Notes under the pieces: generated by a model | The model's input: the letters and a program-made list of their open reading frames with translations, nothing else | Database searches by the model: none | What the model was told of the DNA's origin: nothing | Translations under genes and position numbers: made by a program | DNA from: Rapana venosa | Taxonomy: Eukaryota > Mollusca > Gastropoda > Neogastropoda > Muricidae | Length of the DNA: 64,000 nucleotides | Assembly: GCA_028751875.1 (NCBI GenBank) | Contig: CM054143.1 | Location: forward strand, 61,030,456-61,094,455 | Direction: 5' to 3' | Part shown: positions 33,439 through 43,652 of the stretch, piece by piece | Position numbering within the stretch: position 1 is the stretch's first letter | Layout: each line of letters opens with the position of its first letter

Positions 33439-33475
33439 CATTATCCTCGATATAAAAGAATAAATTAAAAAAATA
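33439..33475 (+). mobile_element. SINE-2 terminal part of the split element
   Basis: CATTATCCTCGATATAAAAG plus an A/T-rich tail, completing the SINE-2 begun at 32,896. Confidence 0.75.
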
Positions 33476-34019
33476 ATAAATACTCACACACATGTATACA
33501 CGTATACAAATACACGCATGCACGCACCCAAGCACGCATGCGCACGCATCCCCCCCCCCCACACACACACACTAACTCTATTTCTTACAATTTACAGTGA
33601 ATGGGTGAGATAGACAGCTATTTTATCCTTTATTCTTATTTGTATTCTTTTCTTTCGAAGATAATGGAGTAATGTCAAGGATAAACAACAGGAACCAAAA
33701 AACAATAACTAAAATAATAGCAAGAACATTCTAGAATGCTATATTAGACCATTCAATCAAATTGTATATGAGATGTTCAATAAAATTTAATATTCTTGCT
33801 GGAGATTACAGCGTAATTATAAATGTTTCTTTAGGTGTGTCACAAAATGTTGCTGGAGATTACAGAATAAAAAGAAATTAATGTGACTTAAATTTAGTCA
33901 CAAAAGTTAAACTAATTGGTAATTAGCTGTGATTGTCGTAATTTCAGTGCTTCAGCAATAAACTTTGCAACAGATTTGATCACAATATCATCATCAAACC
34001 ATAGAATAGAAAAAATATC
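33476..34019. other. Short CA/ATGC repeats then AT-rich sequence
   Basis: 33,480-33,572 is CA- and GCATGC-rich. The rest is AT-rich and probably the 3' region of the minus-strand LINE fragment that follows; TTGCTGGAGATTACAG occurs twice at about 33,797 and 33,850. Confidence 0.5.
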
Positions 34020-34202
34020 TTGCCTTCAGAAAGCCTCTAGATTGAGAACACTACAGTTTTCACGTATGGAAACATATGATTGACACTGAAACAGCAAATA
34101 CACTTCATCATCAAGAATATGACCACACATAGGGCATGGGAACTGTGTGAACGTCTCAGGTTGAAACCATCTTTTGTTTGTATTGAAACCGAGTGTTCTT
34201 AG

Positions 34203-34237
<35 letters not shown>

Positions 34238-34302
34238 GAGGAGAGAGAGAGAGAGAGAGAGAAGGAAGAGAGAGAGAGAGAGAAGAGAGGAGAGAGGAGA
34301 GG

Positions 34303-34341
<39 letters not shown>

Positions 34342-34430
34342 AAATGACGTAAACATGACCCTGCTACTATGATCAGGAATATTCCAGACAGTCTGTTTAT
34401 TGCCAATAAAAACAAACCCATCAAAGGTCT
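34020..34430 (-). pseudogene. LINE C-terminal fragment with CCHC-like motif, split by (GA)n
   Basis: Minus strand: LLAINRLSGIF, then a microsatellite, then RTLGFNTNKRWF and FPCPMCGHILDDEVYLLFQC (Cys-x2-Cys...Cys pattern typical of the C-terminal zinc-binding region of I-like LINEs), then NLEAF and a stop. The (GA)n at 34,200-34,340 expanded inside the former coding region. Related to, but not clearly the same family as, copies A and B. Confidence 0.6.
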
Positions 34431-34460
34431 CAATTATTATTATAACTTTTAAAAATTAAA

Positions 34461-34720
34461 TATTTTCGAGAAATATTGGAATAAGCACGCACGAGCTTTT
34501 TTTCCATCTAGTCCCCATGTGCATGCAGTTTTGTAAATTTTGTCATCCAATTCCACCGGCACACAATGGCCTATTCTTCGGAAAGGTAAAACACACTCTG
34601 ACATGTGCGCAAGATGTTTTGTTGTGTGCGTTTTCACATGGGACCTTGGTTTATAGTCGCGGAATAATGGGCCATTGTGTGCCAGTAGGACTGGATGGCA
34701 TTATCAAAAATACATGGGTC
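34461..34720 (-). mobile_element. SINE-2 inverted pair (head-to-head fold-back)
   Basis: 34,461-34,660 is a minus-strand SINE-2 from its 3' end to the central core (TTGGTTTATAGTCGC). At 34,661 the sequence switches to a plus-strand SINE-2 segment (GGGCCATTGTGTGCCAGTAG, GATGGCATTATCAAAA). The switch is abrupt. Confidence 0.7.
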
Positions 34721-34754
34721 CTACTGTCGTGTGTAGACATCAACCCTGACAGTC

Positions 34755-34858
34755 GAAATGCGGCTACCTTAATGTCGGCCAGCATCAAGAACACAAAGGT
34801 TGGATTCACAAAAAATCTTACAGCTGTTGAATCTCAGGGCTCTAGCCAAGGAAGGAAC
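34755..34858 (+). mobile_element. SINE-4 3' fragment
   Basis: GAAATGCGGCTACCTTAATG and GGGCTCTAGCCAAGGAAGGAA match the end of the full SINE-4 at 48,950-49,040. Confidence 0.55.
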
Positions 34859-35144
34859 ACACACACACAACACACACACACACACTACACACACACACAC
34901 ACACAACACTACACACCCCATACACACACACACAAATACTCCACACATACACACACACACACTACACATACATACATACATACATAATTACAAACACACA
35001 CACGCACACAAACACTACACACAAAATACATACATTACATACATACATACATTACATACATAATTACATACATACATACATTACAAACACACACACGCAC
35101 ACTCAAACACACACACTAAACTCCACTCCACTCCACTCCACAAC

Positions 35145-35193
<49 letters not shown>

Positions 35194-35209
35194 CACAACA
35201 CACACCCCA

Positions 35210-35240
<31 letters not shown>

Positions 35241-35314
35241 CACCTCACACACACACACACACACACACACTACACACACACACCACACACACACACACCA
35301 CACACACACACACA
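34859..35314. repeat. CA and CATA microsatellite tract
   Basis: (CA)n with (CATA)n at about 34,965-35,080 and a (CTCCA)n run at about 35,120-35,138. Confidence 0.95.
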
Positions 35315-35648
35315 GGGGGGACGGGGTAGCCTAGTGGTTAGAACATTGCGCTCGCAATATGACGCCCCGGGGTTCGTTTCCCCGTTAAAGGGGGATTTTT
35401 TCCCCCTGGAGTTAACATCTGAAATCCCCCTCCCCAAAAAGTCCTTCGAAGACTATAAACCGAGGCCCCGGTGCGAACCCCGCAGAACATTTGCGCACAC
35501 GTTAAATCGTGTTCCCTTTTCGAAAGGTGGGCCCCTTTGGGTTTCCCGGGTGGGAAAAATGACGAATGTACAAAACCGCAAAAAACGGGAATGGATGTAA
35601 AAAAACACTAAAAGCTTTCCTTATCCCCGTTGTAAAAGAATAAAAAAA
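35315..35648 (+). mobile_element. SINE-2 copy with full head (best model for the family)
   Basis: tRNA-like head GGGTAGCCTAGTGGTTAG (A box near 35,327) and GGGGTTCGTTTCC (B box, 35,369-35,381). Then CTGGAGTTAACATCTGAAAT, the core GACTATAAACCGAGGCCC, GCGCACACGTTAAATCG and the end CTTATCCCCGTTGTAAAAG with an A-rich tail. About 334 bp, with homopolymer errors. It shows that SINE-2 has its own tRNA promoter, different from SINE-3. Confidence 0.85.
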
Positions 35649-35850
35649 AATAAAAAAAAAAATAAAAAATACCACCAACCACCCAACCCCCACCCCCCAC
35701 CCCACCCCACCAACCACCCCCCCACCACCACCACACCACCACCACCCCCACCATCACCAAACCACCACCACCACCACCACACCACCACCCCACCACCACC
35801 CCACCACCACCACCACCACCACCACCACCACCACCACCGCAGGGGCAAAA
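35649..35850. repeat. (CCA)n / C-rich tract
   Basis: Imperfect CCACC and (CCA)n repeats from about 35,670 to 35,838. Confidence 0.9.
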
Positions 35851-35867
35851 AAAAGGGGACAGTATAG

Positions 35868-36325
35868 AACAAAGTTAACGCGTGGATGGGGGTAAAATTA
35901 AAGCTGTGAGATGGGGCAAAGCTAAAAGCTGTGAGATGGAGCAAGTTAACGCTGGGTGGGAAAAGCTAACGCTGAATGGGCAAAGTTTAAAGCTGTAGAT
36001 GGAGCAAAGCTACCTTGATGGAGCAAAGTTAACGTGTGGATGGACAAAGCTAAAGCGTGGATGGGGCAAAGTTAACGCTTTAGTGGAGCAAACTAACGGT
36101 GAATGGGGCAAAGTTAACGCTGTGAGAGGGGCAAAGTTAACGCTTGGGGAGGGGCAAATTAAGTGGAGGGAAAAAGCAAAGTTAAAAGCTGGGAGATGGA
36201 GCAAAATTAACGCTGGGATGGGGCAAAGTTAACGTTTTGGGGATGGACAAAGTTTAAAGCTGTGAATGGGGCAAAGTTAACGCTGTGGATGGAGCAAAAT
36301 TAAGCTGTGAATGGGCTTGTGCAAA
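35868..36325. repeat. Minisatellite, about 24-bp unit, about 17 copies
   Basis: Unit about GGGGCAAAGTTAACGCTGTG GATG. Each unit carries the palindrome GTTAAC. Unit length varies by indels. The 77-residue open frame inside it (GAKLT/GKVNA motifs) is the translated repeat. Confidence 0.9.
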
Positions 36326-36404
36326 AACACTTTGTGACACCCCCCCCCCCTCCCCCCCCCCCTGTTTGAGTCACTCTGTCTTGTTTTTCCTCATGTAGGA
36401 AAGG

Positions 36405-36406
36405 AT

Positions 36407-36471
<65 letters not shown>

Positions 36472-36497
36472 GGGGGGGGGGGGGGGGGGGGGGGGTT
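36405..36497. repeat. Poly-G run of about 90 bases
   Basis: G homopolymer broken only by a single T at about 36,471. Unusual in a genome and may be a base-calling or assembly artefact. Confidence 0.85.
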
Positions 36498-37559
36498 GTT
36501 GTTTTGTTTGAAGTTGTATGTTGGTGTATGTATGGGTTTTTAGGGTTTTTTGTATGTGTGTTGTTGTTGTGTGTTGTTGGTGTTGTGTTGGGTTTGTTGA
36601 TGTTGTGGTTGTGTTGTATGTTGTATGTGTATGTATGTATGTTTATGTATTGTTGTTGTATGTATGTTGATGAAAAAGTATGATGGATTATGTTATGTAT
36701 AAGTTTTTGTAAATATGTAATTTTTTTTTGTATTATTATGTATGTTGTGTAGTATGTAGGGTTTTGTATGAATGTATGTATTATTTGTGTTTGTTGGTTT
36801 TTTTTTTTTATATTTTATTTATTTTTTAATTTTTATTTTTGTCTTTTATTTGGGATGTTTAAAAAAAACTAGGTTTTTACATGAGGGGATAGGGTTTTTT
36901 TTGTTGTGTTTTGGGTTCCCCCCCCTGTGTTTTTTTTTAAATCTTATTTTTTTTAATGGGTTTCATTTAGTTTTTATTTTATTAAAAAACCCCTTCTTTT
37001 TACTCCTCCATCTGTTTACTTGTTTTTTTTTTTTTTTTGGCACGCGCCGCCCCCCCCCGGGGCTTTGGTTTAATTAAGGGCAAAATTAAAAAATTCCCCT
37101 TTTTGTTGGCCCCTTTTTTTTTAAAATGCCCCCTTTTACCCCTTTTTTAAAAAATCTCTTTCTTCCCCTTACCCTTCCACTCTGTCGCACCCCAAATTCT
37201 TTCCCCACCACATCCCCCTTCACAACACAAAAAACCGAAAACAGCACACACGACACACAGAAAAAAATGCAACACTGACACACCGCAAAATAAACATCAC
37301 CCAACTGAACCCTGCCAGCATTTACACGCTGCCCCTCACCGGGGGAAAAGGACCAGAACAATGAACCTGATAACATTACTGTTGGGGCTGGGAAGGGAAA
37401 ATTTTTTTCCCCCGCCTTTTTTAAAGCCCCCCTTTTTAAAAAAAAATTCTTTGCCTTTCCACAATGGACACAAATCCACACACAGGGCCCCAAATTTTTT
37501 TTTTTAACTTGCCCCAAATTCAAAACATGAAAACAAAACCCATACATTTAAAAACAAAA
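36498..37559. other. T-rich, poor-quality sequence
   Basis: GTATG-rich 36,515-36,790, then T homopolymers to 37,100, then C- and A-rich sequence. The minus-strand 153-residue open frame (37,086-37,547) has no recognised domain. Confidence 0.5.
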
Positions 37560-37650
37560 AATTTTCAATTTTTCATTTTTATCTTTTATTTTGAGGATGA
37601 TAAAAATAAAACTCTGTGTTTTGACATCCAGTCCAGGTCTGTATACGGTT
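37560..37650 (-). mobile_element. SINE-2 3' fragment
   Basis: TCTTTTATTTTGAGGATGAT and ACATCCAGTCCAGGTCTGTA: minus-strand SINE-2 terminus that breaks off into a (GT)n array exactly where the intact SINE reads GCATACACACGG. Confidence 0.65.
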
Positions 37651-37707
37651 TGTGTGTGTGTGTGTGTGTGTGTGATGTGTGTGCACGCGCGCGCGCGCGT
37701 GTGTGTG

Positions 37708-37757
37708 TGTTTATATCAAAGTCAAAATTATTTCATTTTTAGATGGTACATTGAACA
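37708..37757 (-). mobile_element. R-H repeat 3' end fragment
   Basis: Minus strand: TTCAATGTACCATCTAAAAA TGAAATAATTTTGACTTTG, matching the ends of R-H at 42,870-42,912 and 55,835-55,888. It abuts the same (GT)n array. Confidence 0.65.
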
Positions 37758-37914
37758 TGCCACGTGTTTACTATTTCTATTAAACCATCTCTTTCTATCT
37801 CTCTCACTCTTTCTCTCTCACTCTGTCTCTCACTATGTCTCTCTCTCACTCTATCACTCTCTCTCTCTCAGACAGACACAAAGACAGACAGACAGACACA
37901 CAGACACACAGAGG
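37758..37914. repeat. (CT)n and (CAGA)n tract
   Basis: CTCT-rich 37,787-37,870, then CAGACA repeats to about 37,912. Confidence 0.85.
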
Positions 37915-38075
37915 AAGCAATATTTGCGTAACCATCCTACACTGTGACCGTGTGTTCAGAAAGTGAATAAGGAGGCATCACCATCTGGACTTGTTGTCCA
38001 GTTCTTGTTATTTACACTGTTCTGCCCCTACGACCCTGGCGGGTTACGGGACCAGTGAACAGTGAACAGTGATAC
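37915..38075 (-). repeat. Dispersed repeat R-F, copy 2
   Basis: Reverse complement of 11,930-12,065 with shared ACACTGTGACCGTGTG and TTCAGAAAGTGAAT. Unknown nature. Confidence 0.6.
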
Positions 38076-38138
38076 ATAGACTGGGCCCTCTGTACAGCAA
38101 CATGTGACACACTGCTGTCAGCCCCTAACTCCTTTGCC

Positions 38139-38369
38139 TGCACACACATGCACACACTTGCACACACATGCACACACATGCACAACATGCACACACATGC
38201 ACACACATGCACACACACACACATGCACACCATGCACACACACATGCACACACACATGCACACACACATGCACACACACATGCACACGCATGCACACGCA
38301 TGCACACGCATGCACACGCATGCACACGCATGCACACACATGCACACACATGCACACACATGCACACAC
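38139..38369. repeat. (CACACATG)-type array, left part
   Basis: Octamer to decamer units of CACACATG / CACACGCATG. The same array continues after the LINE at 42,035-42,389, so the LINE appears to have landed inside it. Confidence 0.95.
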
Positions 38370-38399
38370 TACAAGATAATCATTCACTACAAGATAATC

Positions 38400-38660
38400 A
38401 GAAGTGGCTGGTAGGAGGAGATTTTAATGCCCACGCGCCTTTTTGGGATAAAGGAAGTATATCCATTTCCTGCAATCGTTTTTTAGAAAACATAATAGAC
38501 TCTTGCCTGTGCCTACTAAATGATGGTAGTATCACGAGAATACCTGACATTTGTACTCACAGAGCATCAGCATTAGATTTGTCTTTTTGATATCTTCTGC
38601 TCTTGCTCCAGAATGTACATGGGTAACAAGTGAAGATACATTGGGAAGTGATCACCTACT
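38400..38660 (+). pseudogene. APE-type endonuclease C-terminal part of I-like copy B
   Basis: Translates to [18 protein letters not shown] (GDFNAHxxxW, a conserved motif of LINE AP-endonucleases), LENIIDSCLCLLNDGS, then SALDLSF before a stop at about 38,589. In another frame it continues with SEDTLGSDHLLL (the SDH catalytic motif). The N-terminal catalytic Glu region is missing. The enzyme nicks target DNA to prime reverse transcription. Confidence 0.8.
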
Positions 38661-39119
38661 ATTGTAAAAACATTTAAATGAAATGCCAATCCTCTGTGAC
38701 ACTGAAAAAGAATAATTCCAAAAATTTAAATTAAAGAGGCCGATTGGGAAAAGGGTTTAAAAAAGTATCCTTGCTGCCTACAATACAAATAACTTAGATT
38801 CTGATAATATTGGGACCAATTTTATTCCACTTTTACAAATGCCATTATTCAAGCCGCGCCCCTAATTCAATTCCCATATTAAATCATTTAAAATTCAAAA
38901 AAGTGTTCAGGGAAATGTTTGGGGGGGAAAACTGCTTGCGAAGAAGCAGTGCCAACAAGCATTTAATGTTTAAAATGTATTTTAAAAAAAAAGACATCAG
39001 AAAACACGAAAACAGAACAGGAAAAAAAATTATAGCAAATGGTCATAGCTCAGGCAAAACGACAATATTGGTCGTCATTTTGTTCCAGTGACATATCAAG
39101 TAATACAAAATCTAAAAAT

Positions 39120-40640
39120 AGTGGACAAAATTTCATGAAATGAGAAAAGGTGTGACTTTACCAACTTGTCCGGAATTAAAGCAAAAAAACAAAGAATTTC
39201 CATCCAATGCAGAAAAGGCTGAGGCTTTTGCAGATATTTTCTCAGAATCATGCGTATTGAAGGTCGCTCACTTAAAAGCAGTAAGTACAGAAAATCTGAA
39301 GAGAACAAAAAAGAATATAAAGGGGGAACCCATTTTCTAATAACACCAAAATACTCAATGCCCCAATAACAATCAATGAAGTAAAAGATGTATTACATTC
39401 TTTTCCCTAAAAAGAAAACTTCTGTTGGATTAGATCCCATTCCAACGATTGCTTAAACATTTACCAGAAAAATTCATTTTTCAAATTACAAAAACTTTTC
39501 CAAAAGTTTTGGGGACTGAAAGTGTTATGCCAGTCAATGGAAGCAGTCCATATTGTTCATTCATAAGAAAGGGAAAAGCAAAAAATGACAAAACTAGTTA
39601 CAGACCATGCGTGACTTCTAACACAGGTAAGCTAATGGAGCAAATCATTCTAAGAAGGATTGTGTATTATTGTCAGAAAAAAAGGTTTAGTTCCAATCAA
39701 TCAAGCAGGCTTTCAAAAGGAGATCTGCAATTGATAATCTAGTTAAACTAACAACAAGTCAAACAACAGTTTGCAAGAAGAAAAAACTTACTTGCAACAT
39801 TTTTTGATGTCAGAAAGCCTACGATCAAGTCTGGCATGCTAAATTTACTGCATAAATTGAAGGACTACTGGATTATCGGGGCATGTTTATTATTATTCAA
39901 AAGCTTTTTATGTAACAGAAGTATACAAGTGAGAGTAGGGATACATATTCACACTCTAGGTCACTCCATTGGGTTTACCCCCAGGGTTCTGTTTAGCCCC
40001 TTTTCTGTTTATATACTGTTATACGATCTCCCCACAAAAATGTCTAAAAATATCATCCTAGTACAATATGCTGTGATATATGTATGTGGATGAATGTCAC
40101 TATGAAGCGCAGTACAACAAAAAGGATGATTTATTATACCAGAAAAAAACTTCAAAAAGAGTTAGATAATTTATATAAATATATTTTTGAAATGGTCTGA
40201 CATTTTCAAAAGAAAAACGCACATTATGCTTTTTAAAAAATGGCAGTGATCCAGATACACTACCACAGTTTAAGATTGGAGGGGAGCTAATTCAGTACAC
40301 AAATACTGTCAAATTTTTAGGCATTTTTACTTAATCAAAATTGACTTGGAATGCTCATTTTTGGATACATTTAACAAAAGCTAGAAAATGTATTAATTTT
40401 CTTAAAAAAGGTTACCAGACAGTCTTGGGGGCAAGATATAGTCACTCTGAAATGCTTAGTACGTCACTTATACGGTCCAAGCTGTCTTATGGACAAGAAG
40501 TTTTTTTAGTGCTCCCAATTATTTACTGAAAAAACTCCAAAGTGTAGATGTAAAGCATATAAACTTGCATTGGTGTACCATTCCACACCTCCACCATAGG
40601 AACTTATAACGAAATTGGGGAAATTCCCCTAGCGAATACC
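39120..40640 (+). pseudogene. Reverse transcriptase remnant of I-like copy B
   Basis: Pieces in order: KKGKAKNDKTSYRP near 39,570-39,606 (the xNYRPISL region), TGKLMEQIILRRI, NQSSRLSKGD, CNRSIQVRVG, VLFSPFSVYILLYDLPTKM (after a PQGS-like TPRV), and LVQYA followed by a frameshift where the YADD box is expected. Then FLGIFT, WNAHFW, ARKCINFLKKG, STSLIRSKLSYG and GTYNEIGEIP. Multiple frameshifts and stops make it non-functional. Confidence 0.8.
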
Positions 40641-40929
40641 GACAACTTCATGTGCCAAATATGTTTTACGCAGCACAACAAATGAAAACTTTGTTTCTAG
40701 TAAAAAAAAACAGTCGAAGCAAAAAACAAATTATCCTAAAAGGGTAGACATATTTCGTGGGTTTAACGCCTATTGGTACTTATGTATCAGACTTTTTTTA
40801 AAAATCAGGACTTAATCGGTATGAATTAGAAATGCAGAAAGAAGCTTTGCCATGCCCTTCGTGGGAAATTAAATAAAGCATATTTTGATATAGAATGTAC
40901 TAATGAAAAAAAGAACGAAAAAACCCAAA

Positions 40930-41520
40930 ATATCATGGTTGCAGATATCCAATCAAATATTGAAAATAAGTATACTGACAACTTAAAAGTATATACAGAT
41001 GGGTCAGTCTTAGAAAATAATGAAGGGTGGTTCAGCATTCGTCATACCAGCTCTAAAACAGAGAAATCATACTACTTGGTAAAAAATCATTCAATTTTAC
41101 AGCTGGAACTTATTGCAATTCTTATGGCTCTTAACTTATTCTTGATTTTGCATTTCCCCTCATTCCTACCTTACTTTGTGTAGATTTAAGTCGGTACTGT
41201 ATGCTATCAAATCCCCAAATTCCCGGAAAGTATCCAAAAATCATTTTTGAAATTAAATATGTCATAACCTTTTAAGTTTAAGAAGTATTCCTGTCTCCCT
41301 TTTTTTGGGTACCTTCGCACGTTGGAGTTTTTTCAAATGAGTGGGCTGACAGAGCTGCAAAAAAGGGGGGCAAGACATCATTTTGAATCAATAGAACTGC
41401 ATGTCCATTATCTCTACAGGAGGGATTTCAGTTTATTAGAACAGACGTCGTGGAGTAGTAGTGGAGAGAATCAGATCAATTCAAGGAACGATCTTTAAAG
41501 AATTGCCTGACTAATGGCCT
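40930..41520 (+). pseudogene. RNase H domain remnant of I-like copy B
   Basis: LKVYTDGSVLENNEG (first catalytic Asp motif, YTDGS), KTEKSYYLVKNHSILQLELIA (second motif; the catalytic Glu sits in LELIA), then, frameshifted, FSNEWADRAAKKGARHH (the D/E-x-ADxxAK motif). RNase H removes the RNA strand from the hybrid. Its presence separates this family from RTE, CR1/L2 and Jockey elements and supports the I superfamily. Confidence 0.8.
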
Positions 41521-42034
41521 TATTTCATGTTACATGACTCCTTCTCAAACACTTTTAAGTATTGCAAAACCCCAAGAAGAGTTAATGCACTATATTTTAG
41601 ATTAAAATTAAATGCATTTTATAAAAAAAATTTTGTAAAATGTGAGGTGCCCCTGTGGGGAACATATTTCCCAAAACTCACATCATATTTGAGTGTTTTA
41701 ATTGTAAAACCTTTTTTACCCACATTTTGTGAGCAGTTGTGGAAATGTTTTTAAAAATCCGAAATTAGCCTTTGCCATTGTTAAATGTCTATTGCACAGC
41801 CATTAGAGTATTTGTTGTAGTTATTTTATAGATGTTTCATGTTAACAATTTGTTGAATTGAAATGTTTATTCATGTTAAAATTCCCCCACCCCTTTAATT
41901 GCATGAAAATACCAACACACATGTAACCTAATCAGTCTTTTCTCTGTGCATTCCCTCTTCCACTTCATCCACTACATTTTCCACATCCTTTGTCTAATAT
42001 CCACTAAGTGACAGCGTTAAATTGAAGACACAAC

Positions 42035-42389
42035 ATGCACACACATGCACACACATGCACACACACATGCACACACATGCACACACACATGCACACACAC
42101 ATGCACACGCATGCACACGCATGCACACACATGCACACACATGCACACACATGCACACACACATGCACACACATGCACACACATGCACACACACGCACAC
42201 ACATGCACACACACGCACACACACGCACACACGTGCACACACATGCACACACATGCACACACATGCACATACATGCACACACATGCACACACATACATGC
42301 ACATACATGCACATACATGCACACACATGCACATACATGCACATGCATGCACACACATGCACACACATGCACACACATGCACACACATG
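42035..42389. repeat. (CACACATG)-type array, right part
   Basis: Units of ACATGCACAC with CGCAC and ATAC variants. Begins directly at the LINE tail and ends at repeat R-H. Continues the array of 38,139-38,369. Confidence 0.95.
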
Positions 42390-42912
42390 GCTGTTATTCT
42401 TGTCTTATGTTAGATATTGTCGCTGTTGTTGTTGTGTACGTATGTTTGTGTTTGTTTGTTTGTATATTTGCTTCTTGTGGTTGTTCTTTCTGGTTTATCT
42501 GTTTTTGTTTGTTTTATTCAGTTGTTTGTATGGTTGAAGATTTTTGTGTGTATGTGTGTGAGGGGGGGGGATTATTTTTATTATTGTTGTTTGTGTCTTC
42601 GTTGTTTTAGTTTGGTTTTTCTTTGTTGCTTGTTTGTATTATGATGGATATATTCTCAAGATTTTTGAATTATTTGAATTGTATGGTTTAATATTGTTCA
42701 GGGTTTTTTGTTTTGTTTTTAATTCCATGTATGCATATGTCTTTTCTTGTTTGATTTGTGTGGTTTATCATTGATTAGGTTTTTTATTCTATGTCTGTAT
42801 GTATATTTTTTTCTCACTTTTTTCTTTAGATAGATGGCTTGGTGAAAAAAAGCAAATGCATTGCTTATTCATTTACCATCTGGAAATAAAATTTGACTTG
42901 ATTTGACTTGAC
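42390..42912 (+). mobile_element. Repeat R-H copy 1 (probable LINE 3' UTR, TTTGACT tail)
   Basis: T/G-rich 520-bp sequence matching 55,345-55,888. Landmarks: TCTTTGTTGCTTGTTTGTAT, GGTTTATCATTGATTAGGTT, TAGATAGATGGCTTG and GAAATAAAATTTGACTTGA, then TTTGACTTGA-type tandem heptamers and a CA array. It has the polyadenylation-like AATAAA and a short-tandem tail, as in LINE 3' ends. No coding region remains. Confidence 0.65.
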
Positions 42913-42945
42913 ACACACACATCCAACCACGCACACTCACACACA

Positions 42946-42979
<34 letters not shown>

Positions 42980-42991
42980 TGCACACATACG

Positions 42992-43053
<62 letters not shown>

Positions 43054-43652
43054 TTGCACAACACACACACGTTCCAAAAAAGAGGTCTCATCTTTTGGTC
43101 CAAATAAAACGGAAGACAATCCTTTGACTCAATATGTATGTGAAACACACACACACACACACACAAACACACACAACACCCACTCACGCACCACACTACA
43201 CACACGCACAAACACTCACACACATACACACAGAGACACACACTCACACACTCACAAACAACACACAGCACACACAACACGCGCGCGCACACACACAAAC
43301 GCACACACACACACGCGCGCGCGCACACACACACACACAACACACGCACACACACTCACACACATCATGCACACACTCATGACACACAACACTACACACA
43401 CACAACAAACACACGTGTTCCAAATAGGAAGTCTCACCTTTTAGCCCAAAGGAAGACAACGTGGAAGACAATCCCATAACTCAATATGCATGTGAATACA
43501 CACACACACAACACACACACACAACCACACACAACACACACACACACACACACACCACACACACAACCACAACACACAAACCCCCCACACACCACCGCCC
43601 CAACCCCCACCCCCCCCCCCCACTTCCACCCACCACCACCACCACCCCAAAA
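42913..43652. repeat. CA-rich tract with internal GGAAGACAATCC-type units
   Basis: Long (CA)n interrupted at 43,060-43,140 and 43,415-43,495 by units containing GGAAGACAATCC and ACTCAATATG. Similar units occur at 13,290-13,330. Ends in C-rich sequence at the gap. Confidence 0.9.

Larger units (their letters stand above)
38370..42034 (+). mobile_element. I-superfamily-like LINE, copy B (3.7 kb, 5'-truncated)
   Basis: Domain order endonuclease (C-terminal part), reverse transcriptase, RNase H, then an AT-rich 3' UTR ending TCTAATATCCACTAAGTGA and GCGTTAAATTGAAGACACAA C. It is bounded on both sides by the same CACACATG array. A 16-bp duplication, CACTACAAGATAATCA, is present at the very 5' end (about 38,367-38,400). 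Frameshifts and stops are spread throughout, so it cannot be autonomous now. Confidence 0.88.

Noticed and set aside
38139..42389. CRISPR-like array (regular CACACATG units)
   Set aside because: Units are contiguous 8-10-bp simple repeats without unique spacers and the genome is eukaryotic.
42022..42610. Six overlapping Thr/His/Cys-rich open frames
   Set aside because: Both strands of the CACACATG array are open in every frame; no gene.
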